In this document: in pieces, positions 24,474-36,272 of the stretch | Layout: the number at the start of each line of letters is the position of its first letter | Position numbering within the stretch: the stretch's first letter is position 1 | Source: Acanthochlamys bracteata | Taxonomy: Eukaryota > Streptophyta > Magnoliopsida > Pandanales > Velloziaceae | DNA: 64,000 nucleotides | Assembly: GCA_019914995.1 (NCBI GenBank) | Contig: CM034134.1 | Coordinates: 7,882,463-7,946,462 of the forward strand | Reading direction: 5' to 3' | Notes under the pieces: model-generated | The model's input: the letters and a program-made list of their open reading frames with translations, nothing else | The model's database searches: none | Told to the model about the DNA's origin: nothing | Program-made: the position numbers and the translations under genes

Positions 24474-24950
24474 CTAACAGTGATGCTTACAAGAAGCAGT
24501 ACTCCAAGTAGCCATGACAACGTCTACGTTGAACTCCGACAAGTTTCCATACTTCTTACGATCTGCTATGCCCCCAAAGAAAGCTTCCGTTTCCGGGCTG
24601 AATGAAATTCCAGCAATCTCACCGGACAGGTCAATCTCTTGGGCACCAGTAATCATCAAGTCATCTTTCACAACCATTGTGCTGACTTGCACCCTTGAGA
24701 GAGGTTGTGGTGAAGCACCACTTGGCTTCTGCAAACGAGAAACTTACCCTTAAACGATAGGGGAGAAAAAAATTTCTTAAGAAGAAACGACCAAAAATGT
24801 TTCAGTAAGACCAACCTGTGTAGGTACAATTTAACCGGCCACTGTAACCACCTCCTTGCTTCTATGCAAGATTGATGACCAGTGCAAAACTGAATAGTTT
24901 TGCATCATGTAAACATCATGATATGTTGTAGACCAAATTAGGTTCCTTAG
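24474..24950 (-). pseudogene. Collapsed WD40-repeat gene (C2A9.03-like)
   Basis: Two exon relics are visible on the minus strand. Exon 24950-24816 encodes LRNLIWSTTYHDVYMMQNYS and then HWSSILHRSKEVV, but has an in-frame TAA at 24831-24833. Exon 24728-24474 encodes QPLSRVQVSTMVVKDDLMIT and jumps directly to QEIDLSGEIAGISFSPETEAFF. In plant C2A9.03-like WD40 proteins the first block precedes the WD repeats and the second block ends the protein, so nearly the whole propeller is missing. Good splice sites flank the exons (acceptors TTGCAG and GCAG, donor CACAG|GT), so this came from the genomic gene, not from a retrocopy. The final residues diverge from the family. The family assignment is from memory of conserved strings. 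Confidence 0.75.
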
Positions 24951-26850
24951 CTGCAAACAAAGACAGGAGTCAAGACAAGCCACTTCAAGGAAAAATAAAA
25001 ACCAACATAAATGTCAAGAGAACTTCCAAAAACTAGAGTCATGAAACATTGGAATCATATACATATTAAATTACATACAGAATACCAACATGAATTAACT
25101 ACTCAAATCATGGATGACAACCTATAGCTATTGCTCATCTGTTTTGACAATGGCATGACTAAGATTACAAGGTAATGTCACCAGCGGGATAATCTGCCAA
25201 CAGCGAAGAGAAATCTTTCCAGCAACACTTTGCTGGATCCTAGAAGAGGAGGGACTGAACAACTTCATCAGTATGCAGTTACAGATTTTAGTTTCTTAAA
25301 TTCGAAACTTGTTTTTCTATGACAAGTGTGTCATAGATTGTTTTGCTCATGATAAGAACACCTTCTGCAAAGAACCCATCTCACCACTACTGGTTTCTTC
25401 CACAAAATCATGACCAAATGTATTTATTTAGCGCCTTTTAATTTTAGTTAAAAAAATTAAAGCACGCTTTATCAATTTGATTGTGAAAATAAGAAAAAAC
25501 ATATGCAGAAAGCAAATAGGTAGATGTAACTATTTGCAGGATAAATTTTTCCAAGAACATTATTTAAAATTGAACTATTTGAGCTACGAACTAATACCAG
25601 ACTTATCTCGCTATCTATGCAAAGGGCTAATAATCAAAACATTCTTATCATGGTTTGATTGTTGAAACATAACTGAAGAAGAACTGAAAGAACATTACTG
25701 CCTCTAGGGTTTTTCGTATGCCCAATTCTTCTAAAGCAATTGAATGAATCGAAACATCAACAGCTAACAGCTCACCTGACTGTTGTATGTGTTTCTGGTT
25801 TTGAGAGATCAGGTTGACGTACAGCAGCAGATTGGACGTTAGCCACGATCACCGGAACAGCAAAACAGTTGACAGATCGTCAGTAATAGTTCCGTTGTTT
25901 GGACGTTAGCCATGTGGATTAAAAAAATAATTTTTTAATTTTTCGGATCATATTAAAATTTATAATATTATTTTTAAGATAAAAAAAATTATTTATCAAA
26001 ATAAAATAAAATATTTTTTCGTTCTGAAAAAATACTTTCAAACGCTTTTTTATTTTTTCAAATATCTGCCTCGCTGAGGATCAGCACCTTCGAAAGAAAA
26101 ATATTTTTTAATTTTTCATTTCATATTTTAATAAAATTATACAATATTTTAAGAAATTTATATAAATATTTAAAAAATATAAAAAAATTTTATGCCATAA
26201 TATTTTATTATTACTTATTTTTGTTTCTTTAAATAAAAAAATAAAAATTATTTTTTTAAATAAAACTAGAATATTTTCTATTTTAAAAATATTTTTTATA
26301 AATATTTTTAAACACCCCAAAAAACCGGTTCCATCCTTATATCAACTTTCTTACACAGAGAGATTAAAATGGCTGTAACCTAGTTTAAATAAAAATGGCT
26401 CCTTTAAAACAGATTTTGTATTCACCAGCAAAATTATATAGATCAATCTTGATGATCCGATATTGTTTATCAGTAGTTTTAAAATAATATACACAAAGAT
26501 AAAAAATATTTGGTAATGTTTATCAATGTTTATCAAAACTTTATTTTTAACTTTTAATTTTAAATAATTTTTTCAGTATTTTAAAATTAAAAAAATTTTT
26601 AAAATATAAATAAATTGTAGTCATAATTCTTATAAATATCAAGCTCGTCTTTAAATTTGTCCTACTTTTTGCAAAACAGAACGATGTTAACCTGATACGT
26701 GACTTGTACACATTTAGTGGCTCTATATTGAAATATCTCTTCGCCACCAGAATAATTGTGGGTAAATAATAGAATTATTGAAAACCAAATTCCCGCCCTA
26801 AAACAAACAAACGAAAAAAAAAGAACCTGAAACTTTTGGGCGAATTTCTT
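24951..26850. other. Intergenic, relic and repeat DNA
   Basis: The stretch 24951-25870 has near-normal base composition and may hold decayed upstream parts of the WD40 pseudogene, but I could not recognise further exons. A family A copy follows at 26065-26325. The stretch 26350-26850 has no recognisable feature. Confidence 0.35.
26065..26325 (-). repeat. AT-rich dispersed repeat family A copy, reverse
   Basis: Contains AAAATTTTATGCCATAATAT as the reversed pivot and ends AATATTTTTAAACACCCC. Confidence 0.4.
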
Positions 26851-28448
26851 TTTGTTTCTTGTTTTATTCTTTCTTTCCCCCGCCGGTCTCTTCAATCCAG
26901 TCTGTTCTTTGGTATTTTTCCCTCCAAATTCGTGAAATTGAAGCATAAAGGTCCGATCTTTACTCTGTTTCTAGTAATTTTGGTGTTGTTTTTTTAGGTT
27001 CTTTAATTTATTTCCAATAATGTTTGAGGTTTGGTTTTTCTTTGTTTTCAAAGATTAGGTTAATGTCTGGTTTCTCTGTTTGTTTCTCTCCATTTTCGTG
27101 AGGCTCGCTCTCTACTCTATTTCTAGTAGTTTTTCATTGTTCTTTAGGTTCTTTGATTTTGTTTCCAGTATTTTTTGTTTATTTGTTTACTTTTGTTGTT
27201 GCTTTTGGGGTTCGATTTTTCTGTTTACAAAGATTTAGGGTAAACCGTTTGATATCGTTTACTGTTAAGGATGAAGATTTCAAGAAATTCCGAAATTTTC
27301 TTTAACTATATTATGTTCATATTGTGTTTTGAATTGGTTTTGATTTCAAATATATAGATTGCTTTGGGTAATGTTAAAAGTTCTAAAATTTGTTGCTAAG
27401 ATTACATCACACTTGTTAGATGGGAAATTTGGAGGAGTCAGTTTAGTTATTTCTTTTAAAGAAGAATCTTTTATATGTTCTCTTATGTTTACTGATTCTT
27501 GATTTAATTGTTATCCGGAGAAGAGATGTTTCTAGAAAATTCACTAGCAGAGCAATTTATACCTTCTTGGTTCTTACCATTGTTCATTTTGTGGGTCTGG
27601 TGAGGAAATTTGCATTGTTTCTGTGATAAATTAAATTTCACATAATGTAGGCTGATGCACCAGTTAGAAAGTGTTGTTGGATATGTATAAGAGGCCACCG
27701 TAACAGTTTGAAACTAGTAGCAACATACAAGAATCTCTTAGGGTATTCATCTGCGGTCCTTGTCCTTTTTTGGTGTTATATCTGAGAAAACTTTTTAGTT
27801 AATGCTTATTCAGTTTCATGTGCAACAGAAACTCGATTTGAACTTCGTGATCATGGCTTACTATAGGAGACAATTATATTCTCTGGAGTTAGAACATAAT
27901 TGTAGTGTAAGTAGGGTACCAAAGCCCAATGAAAAATAATTGAACAATAGGTCGGCTTTGGGTATTTCTCAAATGCAGGGCCTGTTTAATGCTTAAAGGG
28001 CAAGAACTTGATATATAAGCAGTGAGCTAATTTGCTTCACCGATCTTATGTCTAAACAATTAGAGTAGAAATCCATCTTGCAATTGTCTCTCATCATGCA
28101 ACTATACGGACGAGATATTATTGGAAAGTTTATTGGTGTATAGAATTTGCTAGAATACAGAAGTGGTAACTAAAAGTGTATACAAAGCTCATTGCAATCG
28201 ACAAATGCTGAAATGATTCTGTATGTTCGAGTCTTTTCTTATAGACACCTGTTAAAACTACAAAAAAGTCAGTGTATTTGTTCCTGGATTCTGTACGTGT
28301 CTAGCAGCAATGTTAAATAGTTTCTTTTGCTAAGAATGGAATAAAATGCTTGATTTTTTTCTATTTGCAGTTTGTAGAAAAGAATATAGAAGACAAGAGC
28401 CATTTGGTTAGAAGACAATGTGCTAGAGGTTCTAGTCCATATCACAAG
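26851..28448 (+). other. Probable 5' leader and leader intron of the following gene
   Basis: The stretch 26851-26950 looks like a transcribed pyrimidine-rich leader, followed by T-rich intron-like sequence. The acceptor TTTGCAG at 28370 opens the exon that carries the start codon. The exact transcription start and donor are not determined. Confidence 0.35.
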
Positions 28449-30735
28449 ATGAATAGTGACGCACTGGACAGTGGGGTAAAGAGACAAGCACTTGGTGACC
28501 TTACGAATACTCATGGGAAGAGGGCATTGCCATCATCTTCTAGAAAAACTACTACAGAAAATAAACTCAGAAAGTTCAGTAGGACTTTTGAGAACGATCC
28601 TAATAAGAAATTAGGTCCATCATGTCTTGGATCAGACATCTCAGACGGTGTCATAGAAAGCAAAAATCTTTCATGCAGGAGATGGCTCCTTGAAGAAGGC
28701 AATTTAGAAGTCGTTAATCCGGAAGGAACTGAAATGTCTAGAAGTAGGTGCCTATATCCTGCATTCTCCTCTGGTGAGCAAACTCAAGAAGATGATTCAG
28801 ATGAGGAAACCAAGGAAGTTATCCGAGAGGGATCCGATACAGATAGTACTGAGTTGATGGTGCATAGTTCTCAAACTGGAGGTACATGCAGTTGCCCCTT
28901 TGCTTTCAGTGAAGGAAATGCTAATTCATCAAGCGCTAAGGAAAATGACTGTGATGGCAAGAAAGAACTGGCACGTAGCTCTCAGAATGACTATTGCTCC
29001 GTGAGCTGCTCAAAAGCAGGCGGAACCTCCTTCAACATGGCTGGCCTGGAGGGGCTTCAAAATCCCTATGGTGCTTCCAACAAGGTACCTGATGCAGGTG
29101 TTGGGGATAACATCGGTATGGAGAAAGGATGTTCCTGTTCCTTTTGTCTCAAAGGTAAGTCTAGACTTATCTGAAACAGATATGTTTGGGTATAGTCTTT
29201 ATTTCCTTTCTTTGCTGTTGTGTTAGTCATTGTATTTGGCAGACATCTAATATATAAATAGAAGTTTCTTAAGTGTCTCACAGTTAACATGCAATGCTTA
29301 TGTATAATGTAACCAGCTGCGTATATTTGGACTGATCTTCATTATCTGGATGCTAGAGGTCGTCTGGCTGGTAATTTAAAATCTCTACTGCAACATACAT
29401 GTTTCTACATTAAATTTTTAACAGCTATTCTAACATGATGCATATGTTATTTGTAATGCTTTCCTCAGCTTTAAAGAAAAGTAAGACATTCGCTCGGACT
29501 GTGGAAGGAAGATGTTACAACAATGAATATAACAAACGACTTGCTCGAGATAACTCTACAGTAACCTCAAAAATGGAGTTTGATCTCATGCAACACTGGA
29601 GATCACTCTTTCTCCGCACTGAAGATTTCCTTCTTCGTGAAGGTGATCAGCTTGTAAGTTCCATTAGTAATTGTTGCTTTCCTTTTGTTGTGTACTGCTA
29701 ACAGTTTTACTTATTAAATCCCAGGAGAAAAATGGTTGGCTCATTATTCTTGTGCAATATAGGTTCTTTAATTTTTGCATATAAAGTCTATGCATGTTAT
29801 AGTTGATTGTTTCTGCTTCCCTTTGTCACATCTGTGATCTGTGACTGGTACAATGACCGTAGCAATTAGGGGTCCTATTGTTCTAGGTTATCCATGGCCT
29901 CTATCATATATCTTAGAATATACGTTATGCTCTTTTTAGTCCATTATTAACTTGAAAAACTGTAAAGGGCCCACTATGTTATTTCGTTGTATGCCAAATT
30001 TTTGCTTTACTCTCTGAATATGAGTTTTCTTGGGGATGCCTAACGTAATTAAGATCTCTACTGGTTAGGTTGAGCGTTCATGCTTTGCTTGGTAACATTT
30101 GACTATAATGTGCCTATCGGTTACTTGTTTTGGATGACGCTTATGATGATTGAGTAGTCATAAGTTTAGCACAACGTGAAACAAGGTGATTTTGCATTAC
30201 ATGGGATTGTGTTGAAATTGGATGTCAATTTCATCAACATCAATGATTGGTAGTAATAGTATGTCCCTTCATAGTTCTTAACTCAAAAGTTCTTTTATAA
30301 CATGGAACTGTTTCATAGTTCTTTAGAAAGGCAGTTACTTTTCACAGTTTATCCACTCAATTCTTGACATCTCGTTCCAGTTTATCCACTCAATTCTTTA
30401 CAACCTAAGAAAAGGGAAATCTCATTCCTGTTGAAAGTAACTGGAACGAGAGTTTTATTGTATACCAAGACTATTGGAATGGGAATTCTCCATTACAATC
30501 TTCATCTCCAGACTATAAAGCAGTGAATGAAACACATGCCCAATCTTGTATTGTAGCTGTGCTTCTTAACTCTTCATTAGACAATTTTCAATAACATGTT
30601 TCTGTTTCTTCTGATTCTACGTTGTACCTGATTTTATTTCTCCAGCTCTCAAATCTTTGCACGCTGAAAGAACTGAGAGAGAGCTGCAAAAGAAATCTGG
30701 AGAAGGTCAACGTGGCCTCCAAGAAAAGGTCATGA
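28449..30735 (+). CDS. Conserved plant protein of unknown function
   Basis: Four coding exons are predicted: 28449-29154, 29317-29370, 29469-29653 and 30646-30735. They are phase-consistent and give 344 aa. The ATG at 28449 is preferred because the in-frame ATG further upstream (28350) lies before the splice acceptor at 28370. The first 220 residues are low-complexity, Ser/Asp/Glu-rich and probably disordered (QALGDLTNTHGKR, EDDSDEETKEV). A Cys-rich patch follows (CSCSFCLK), then a compact conserved-looking tail: AAYIWTDLHYLDARGRLAAL, LMQHWRSLFLRTEDFLLREG and LSNLCTLKELRESCKRNLEK, mostly helical and charged. I recall unnamed plant proteins with this tail (an Arabidopsis At2g16270-like protein) but know no function. 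No signal peptide or membrane segment is apparent. It is convergent with the downstream snRNP gene. Confidence 0.75.
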
Positions 30736-31453
30736 TCTTTCAGTTTTCCAGTAAAATCCATGTAATTTAATTTCTCTTGAGAGAGAATTTACTACTTGAC
30801 GGCAACCCAAAGAAGAGGGTAGTGCTGGTGATCACAGCCTTCATCCCTCCTGCTAGTTCTCTAATTTGTGTACCCAACTCAGTCATTCATTGTATTGACG
30901 ATCTGTTCATAGATTTATCGACATTATACTTGATTGTGACAGAATGCAAATTTTCATGCTTAGCTATTTCTACGGCAGTTAAGTTACAAATAGCTCCGGC
31001 AGCAAGGTAAGCCTGCTTGTAGGTTCTGTACAAGAGGCATCGCTGTGTAGTTAAGGCTTTGTCTATCCTTGTGAGCCTTCAAGAAACCTGACTGTTATCT
31101 TCAGGTCGATTGTCGAAGACCTGATACATCAAGCTTTGGTTAAACTGAACAGTAGGAAAAGTGAAGTGCCATCTACATAGCAAAACAACTTTTTTGAGTG
31201 AATGAAAACTCTAATAAGAGGGTTCAAATATGACTGATAAACTACATAATTCTTACATATACAAACGCCTCACAACAAAAATCAGTTTACAGCAGCAATT
31301 CTATTTTGTCAAAACTTGTGTCAATTGCTTTCCATCAACCACCATCCATGACTAGAAAATTTTTGTATGCAGGAGTACAAGCTGAAAAAGAAATTCTAAC
31401 AATATTCAGTCTCGCATAAGTACACCACTATTCTAGCAATTCCCCTTATAAAT

Positions 31454-32485
31454 TCAGAGTTCACCAAGATAAATCTGCTTATCACTGCTGCAAGACCCAA
31501 TGACGGGTTCTCTAGGATGAAACACAGTTTCATTAACTGAACCATTATGCCCAGGCAGCTTATATAGGATGCGACGAGATGTCGTGTCCCAGATATACAC
31601 CATCCTATCCGAACTTCCAGCAGTTACCTTGCTTCCATCTGGAGACCAGCTGCACTTCAGTAAGTTCTTCTCGAAGTTGTGCTGATGTCCAGCAAATATC
31701 TTCACGCATCGATTTTGAGGTGCATAAGGGCGCATGTCCCAGATACGGAGGGAACAATCCATGCCGTTAGTCAGAAGATATGACCCGTCAGGACTCAGCT
31801 GCATGCCAGTGATCATGTCAGCATGGCCCTGAAGTGTCATAGTAACCTCATTCCTCCTGAGGTCCCAAACCTTGATATCATTGTCCAAACCACCACTGTA
31901 AATTTTATCTGCAGCGTCTGAGAAGCTGACGGCTGTTACCTGATACTTATCAGGAAATGTCTGGATGGCTCCCCTCAGGCGAAGGTCCCAAAGTTTTGCA
32001 GTTCCATCATCAGATCCACTGACCACGAGAGGCGGGCCCCTGCGAGAGGGGCAACAAGAATTCACAAAGGACGAGTGCTCCGCCATCTTCTTTACTTGCT
32101 TTCCAGTTTCCACATCCCATGCCCTCACTGTCTTATCTGGACTAGCTGATATGATCTGGGTTCCATCAGTGGTCCACTGAAGATCCAAGACAGCATTCTT
32201 GTGCCCTCTCAGTACCATAAAGTTTTTGCAATCACCGTGAAAATACCACAGAAAGATATCCTTGTCATGAGAACCAGAGGCTATCACAGTTCCTGCAGGG
32301 TTGAACTTCATTGTGTATATAGCACTCTGGTGTCCTGTGAGTAGCATGATAGGGGACTCCAAGCTAGAGGTCCGTTTCTTCCCCCCAGCTCCTGGGGCCT
32401 GGTGTGGAACAGTGGCCAAGTCTGCCCCCGGTCTTGGGCCTGAAACAGCCAAAGCATTTTCTCCTCCTGCTGGTACAGCTAGCAT
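31454..32485 (-). CDS. SNRNP40: U5 snRNP 40-kDa WD40 protein (SNRNP40/Prp8-binding)
   Basis: A structural component of the U5 snRNP and tri-snRNP in the nucleus that binds Prp8 during splicing. It has 343 aa in one uninterrupted frame. A short Ala/Gly/Pro-rich N-terminus (1 to about 45) precedes seven WD repeats starting at LLTGHQSAIYTMKFNPAG. Recognisable repeat ends include DKDIFLWYF, DKTVRAWDVETG, DGTAKLWDLR, DNDIKVWDLRR, DCSLRIWDMRP, DRMVYIWDTTS and SDKQIYLGEL. The string APQNRCVKIFAGHQHNFEKN is typical of this orthologue group. Length matches the family. The CDS is intact, and the leader is split by an intron. Confidence 0.93.
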   Translation of the reverse strand: MLAVPAGGENALAVSGPRPGADLATVPHQAPGAGGKKRTSSLESPIMLLTGHQSAIYTMKFNPAGTVIASGSHDKDIFLWYFHGDCKNFMVLRGHKNAVLDLQWTTDGTQIISASPDKTVRAWDVETGKQVKKMAEHSSFVNSCCPSRRGPPLVVSGSDDGTAKLWDLRLRGAIQTFPDKYQVTAVSFSDAADKIYSGGLDNDIKVWDLRRNEVTMTLQGHADMITGMQLSPDGSYLLTNGMDCSLRIWDMRPYAPQNRCVKIFAGHQHNFEKNLLKCSWSPDGSKVTAGSSDRMVYIWDTTSRRILYKLPGHNGSVNETVFHPREPVIGSCSSDKQIYLGEL

Positions 32486-32530
32486 TATGATTCACACTGA
32501 AGCCCACGCTGTAGAGCTGGATCCTTTCGC

Positions 32531-34121
32531 CTAAAAAACATATTTGGTAGATAATATGAGATTGAAATCATCATGATGCATAGCAAGAGTACAATTCATG
32601 TAGGCAATGAGCTAGAGAACTTCCATTGATTTTAAAGTGAAAGGGGGAGGCGAAATAGTTTCTGATATGTGTTCATTACATAGAATGCATAGACATAGGT
32701 TCATAGCCACATAAAGCTGGCCATGCGAACATGGAAGATAAACTTGTCTCAATTACCATGGGATAAAGGCCTTGAAAGGAACTGCTACTATGCCATATAC
32801 ACTATTTTACATGCAATTATCAGACTAGAATGGTAAGTACCAAGTATTATACACCATACTATGCTCAAACCACCAAATATTAACCTCAACAGATCTAATC
32901 ATCCAAACCCGCATATTTGCATCAAGTTAAAGTGATATTGCTTATTCTCAGAGAAGTAATGTACAAGATCACAAAAGCGTCTAATTCTCGTGTTGAAGCT
33001 CGACTGCAACATAGCTCAGATTTGTGTAAACATTAAAGGGATAACTGAGCTTGAAGATGACTTGGCCATTAGCACGACGTAAAACCTCTTGTAAGTTCTA
33101 TCATGCTAGAAAACTACCGAAAGTCTAACAGATGGTATGAACATCGCAGACATGGTAATTGCATAAACAGCTCAACCAAAAATTATATCGATAAGGTATT
33201 AAACCTCAAACAAAGGGAGAAAATCACACAAGCACATGTTTATCTCAATTCGCGACAGAAGCACACTGACAAACTACTGAAAGAACACAAATAATGAGAA
33301 GATCCATAAAGTTTAATTCGACTCCTACTGAAACAGCTTGAAGTCCTAATTAGCATCGCTCTATAGTGTTGCCTGAGTCAAAAGTTGAAGTACCGCCTTG
33401 GTTTATAAAACAAAGTTTCCTGTTGGCGATATTCATCAAAGAACCAAGAACTAAATGAGTTAACAATGGCATTGTAAGTGCACGGTCTGTGAAGGAGAAT
33501 ACCAATCTATGTACAACCTGAGTGATTAACTGAATTCGGGAAGATTCAGGTTTCATAAGCAAGCCCCAACTTTACAAATTTCAGCAACAATACTCCAACA
33601 GCAAAATTCACAACAGTGCACAAAATTGAAGCATATCAAACAGAACAAGCAAACATGAAGTACATAAGCTATAAAACTGAATCTGGTTAGATTCAGGTTT
33701 CATAAGCTGCCCTAACTTTACAAATTTCAGCAACAATACTCAACCGAGTAGCAAAATTCACAGCAGCGCACAAAATTGAAGCATATCAAACAGAACAGGC
33801 AAATATGAACTACATAAGCTATAAAATCCAAAAATTAGAACAGCCTTCATACCAGAAATCAAATTAAATTTGTTACAGAAAACGTTATTAGCTCGGGCAA
33901 AATACTAATTTCCACAACTAGAAAAGCTAAAAAAATCAAAGTAAATGATACATAATCCATTCTCCACAATCAAATCGAACACAAAAAAGAAGATTGTAAC
34001 TCACAACCATGATTTATAGATTCTCAGCTTAATCTCTACAAAATTCATCAGAACAACCAAAACCATACGAAAAATTCTCAAAAACATAAACAGATCAAAA
34101 CAAAAAAGAAGGATCACTTAC
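32531..34121 (-). other. Intron in the 5' leader of the U5-40K gene
   Basis: Donor CGAACT|GTAAGTGATCC at 34121 and acceptor TGTTTTTTAG ending at 32531 define a 1591-bp intron between a short leader exon (from about 34240) and the coding exon. It contains a tandem duplication (33543-33826). No coding exon is seen in it. Confidence 0.6.
33543..33826. repeat. Tandem duplication, two copies of about 135 bp, in the leader intron
   Basis: Copy 1 is 33543-33676 and copy 2 is 33690-33826, so the period is 147 bp. Both start GATTCAGGTTTCATAAGC and end TACATAAGCTATAAAA, and they share CTTTACAAATTTCAGCAACA and AATTGAAGCATATCAAACAG. They differ by a few substitutions and a 3-bp length change. Confidence 0.85.
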
Positions 34122-34249
34122 AGTTCGAAACAGCGAGAGAACAAGATGGAAACTGAAATGTTGCTTGTTACGATCTCGTTCCTTGTTAATTTCAAGCTCT
34201 AGTTTCTAGGGTTTTTCTGGAGCTACACTTCCCACTGTGTTCAGAAGAA

Positions 34250-35780
34250 ACAAAATCGAAGCTTGTAGCTAGACGTTCCGGTTCAAGTAGGTTTTATTGA
34301 ATGAACCCATAAATCGAACGCGTTTTTTAGCCGGTCCAAGCAATCATAGACTTCGGTTCAGTCACTCAAATTTGGACATAATCTATTTTTTTTAACCACA
34401 AAGTAAAGAATATGTTTTAGTCACCTCAAAGCTTTGATAGAGCTCTAGAAATCACACTATCACAGTACTCCTTTACTTTCAATTTTTATTAAGACATATT
34501 TTAATTATATAAATATAAATTTTATAAAATAAATATTATAAAAAGAAAATTTGACAAAAAATAAAATTTGATAGAATAGAATTTAGAATAATATTTAAAA
34601 CACGTAAAATAAAACTTAGAATTAAATTTTTAATAAAAGTAATATTTAATATTAAATTAAAAATAAAATTTTAAATAATAATTTAAATATATAAAATAAT
34701 AGAATTTAAAATTTAAAGTAAAATAACAGAATTTAAAATTAGAGTTTCTTGCAATTATAATATGGTCTTAATTTTTTATCATTCTCAACAAAAAAATTTC
34801 TAATTAATATAAGTACTAAATATTTTTTTCATCCAAAATATACAGTCAGATTGGATTGAAAATTTTCTTTAGCTTTTGCAGAAAATCTTAAACCTAAAAA
34901 CTATTAAACTTGGTTAACTGCATTATAATAACATCCATTTACCCTGCATACATATAGCAATCAGTTTCAATTCAACGCTTAAAATTCGAACACCTGCACT
35001 ACATTTATTTCTAGCAAAAGCATAAAACAAAGGTTAAACAGCTCCTCTGCCAGTTCAAACTGACTGTTGATGGAAGTATTTTTAAAATAAATTTTTTTAA
35101 AAATAAAAAATTTTTTTAAAAATATTTTTATTTTTATTTTAGAAAAATATAAAAAAAAATTTTATTACGTAAAATTTTTATATTTTCCAAAATCTTTAAA
35201 TAATTTCTTTAAATACTCACAAAAATATTTATAAAAAATTAATTTCAGAAGAAGTAATATTAAATGTTTGTTGTTTAAGTTATTGTTACTAAGTTTATTT
35301 TCAAATTTGAACTTCATATTCAATTTTCAAATACAATTAAAATATAAAAAATAAAACTCACTTTTAAATCACTTTCTTTCCGAACTTACTTTTTTAAAAT
35401 TTATTTTAAACAAATTCATATTATTTGAGTAACTGAAACACACTTGATAAATTTCTGCTGAGAAGCTCAATAAACTACCATGCAACACGCTTAGAACAGC
35501 ATATACGATATCCTTGTGGACAAATCTCTTTAATAAAACTACAAAGGAACAAAATTTAAATTGAATATTTGATAAATATAATTAAAGAATTAAATCGACA
35601 TTACTGCACAGATCATAGATAAAACTTTGGAAGCCTGGAAGCTGTACAGATTCAATGCCCTAACCAATTCCTACCATCTAATCTAAATCTAAACTAGTTA
35701 AAGATTATCATTGCCCTAGCCTCCCTACATCCTATTAAGTAGATTAAGATTTCCGAAATCGTCAGAATCCATCTATAAAT
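34250..35780. other. Intergenic AT-rich DNA
   Basis: The first 100 bp or so are the probable promoter of the U5-40K gene. The rest is AT-rich with a family A copy at about 35065-35250 and decayed ATTTAAAACACG-like termini near 34590. No gene was seen. Confidence 0.4.
35065..35250 (+). repeat. AT-rich dispersed repeat family A copy
   Basis: Contains TTTTATTACGTAAAATTTTT as the pivot and AAAAATATTTATAAAAAATT after it. Confidence 0.35.
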
Positions 35781-36272
35781 CAGATATAGACTTGGTATGT
35801 GTTAGTACGCCTTCCTTCCCCCTCCTGGTGCTGCCGGTTAACCATCTCAGGCACCGCAATTCTGCTGATTGTCAGTCAAATGTTTTACCAGAATTTACTC
35901 CATGCTCCACTTCCGCAATAGAAAGGTGCTAGTTCAACATAGTTAAAGACAGAAGCCCACTTCACTGATCAACAGAAGTAGTACATCATGATGAAAGATA
36001 GTTGCCTTCTCTGGGTACTAACCCCAGTGGCATCTTCCAGGCAACTAATCCAATACACGTACCATCACGAGAGCATTGTAGGCTTGAAATATGTACCCAG
36101 ACAACACCATGTACTACCCTCGTTTGCGTCAAGGTTGCTGGAGCACAGCCAACTGCTCATTCAAGGTAATGAAACAGTCGCCTCACCCTGAACAATAGTG
36201 CTTTTTGCACATGACTTTTGGGTTCTTGGATTCAACATATCCTCCATGCTAGAAGCACCACCAATTTGTCTC
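35781..36272 (-). other. Probable 3' UTR of the SEN1-like gene
   Basis: Moderate base composition directly downstream of the stop codon, with no splice-linked continuation of the frame. The polyadenylation site is not identified. Confidence 0.35.

Noticed and set aside
28350-28448. Upstream in-frame ATG extending the unknown plant protein
   Set aside because: It lies before the splice acceptor at 28370, so it is intronic; the start at 28449 is preferred.
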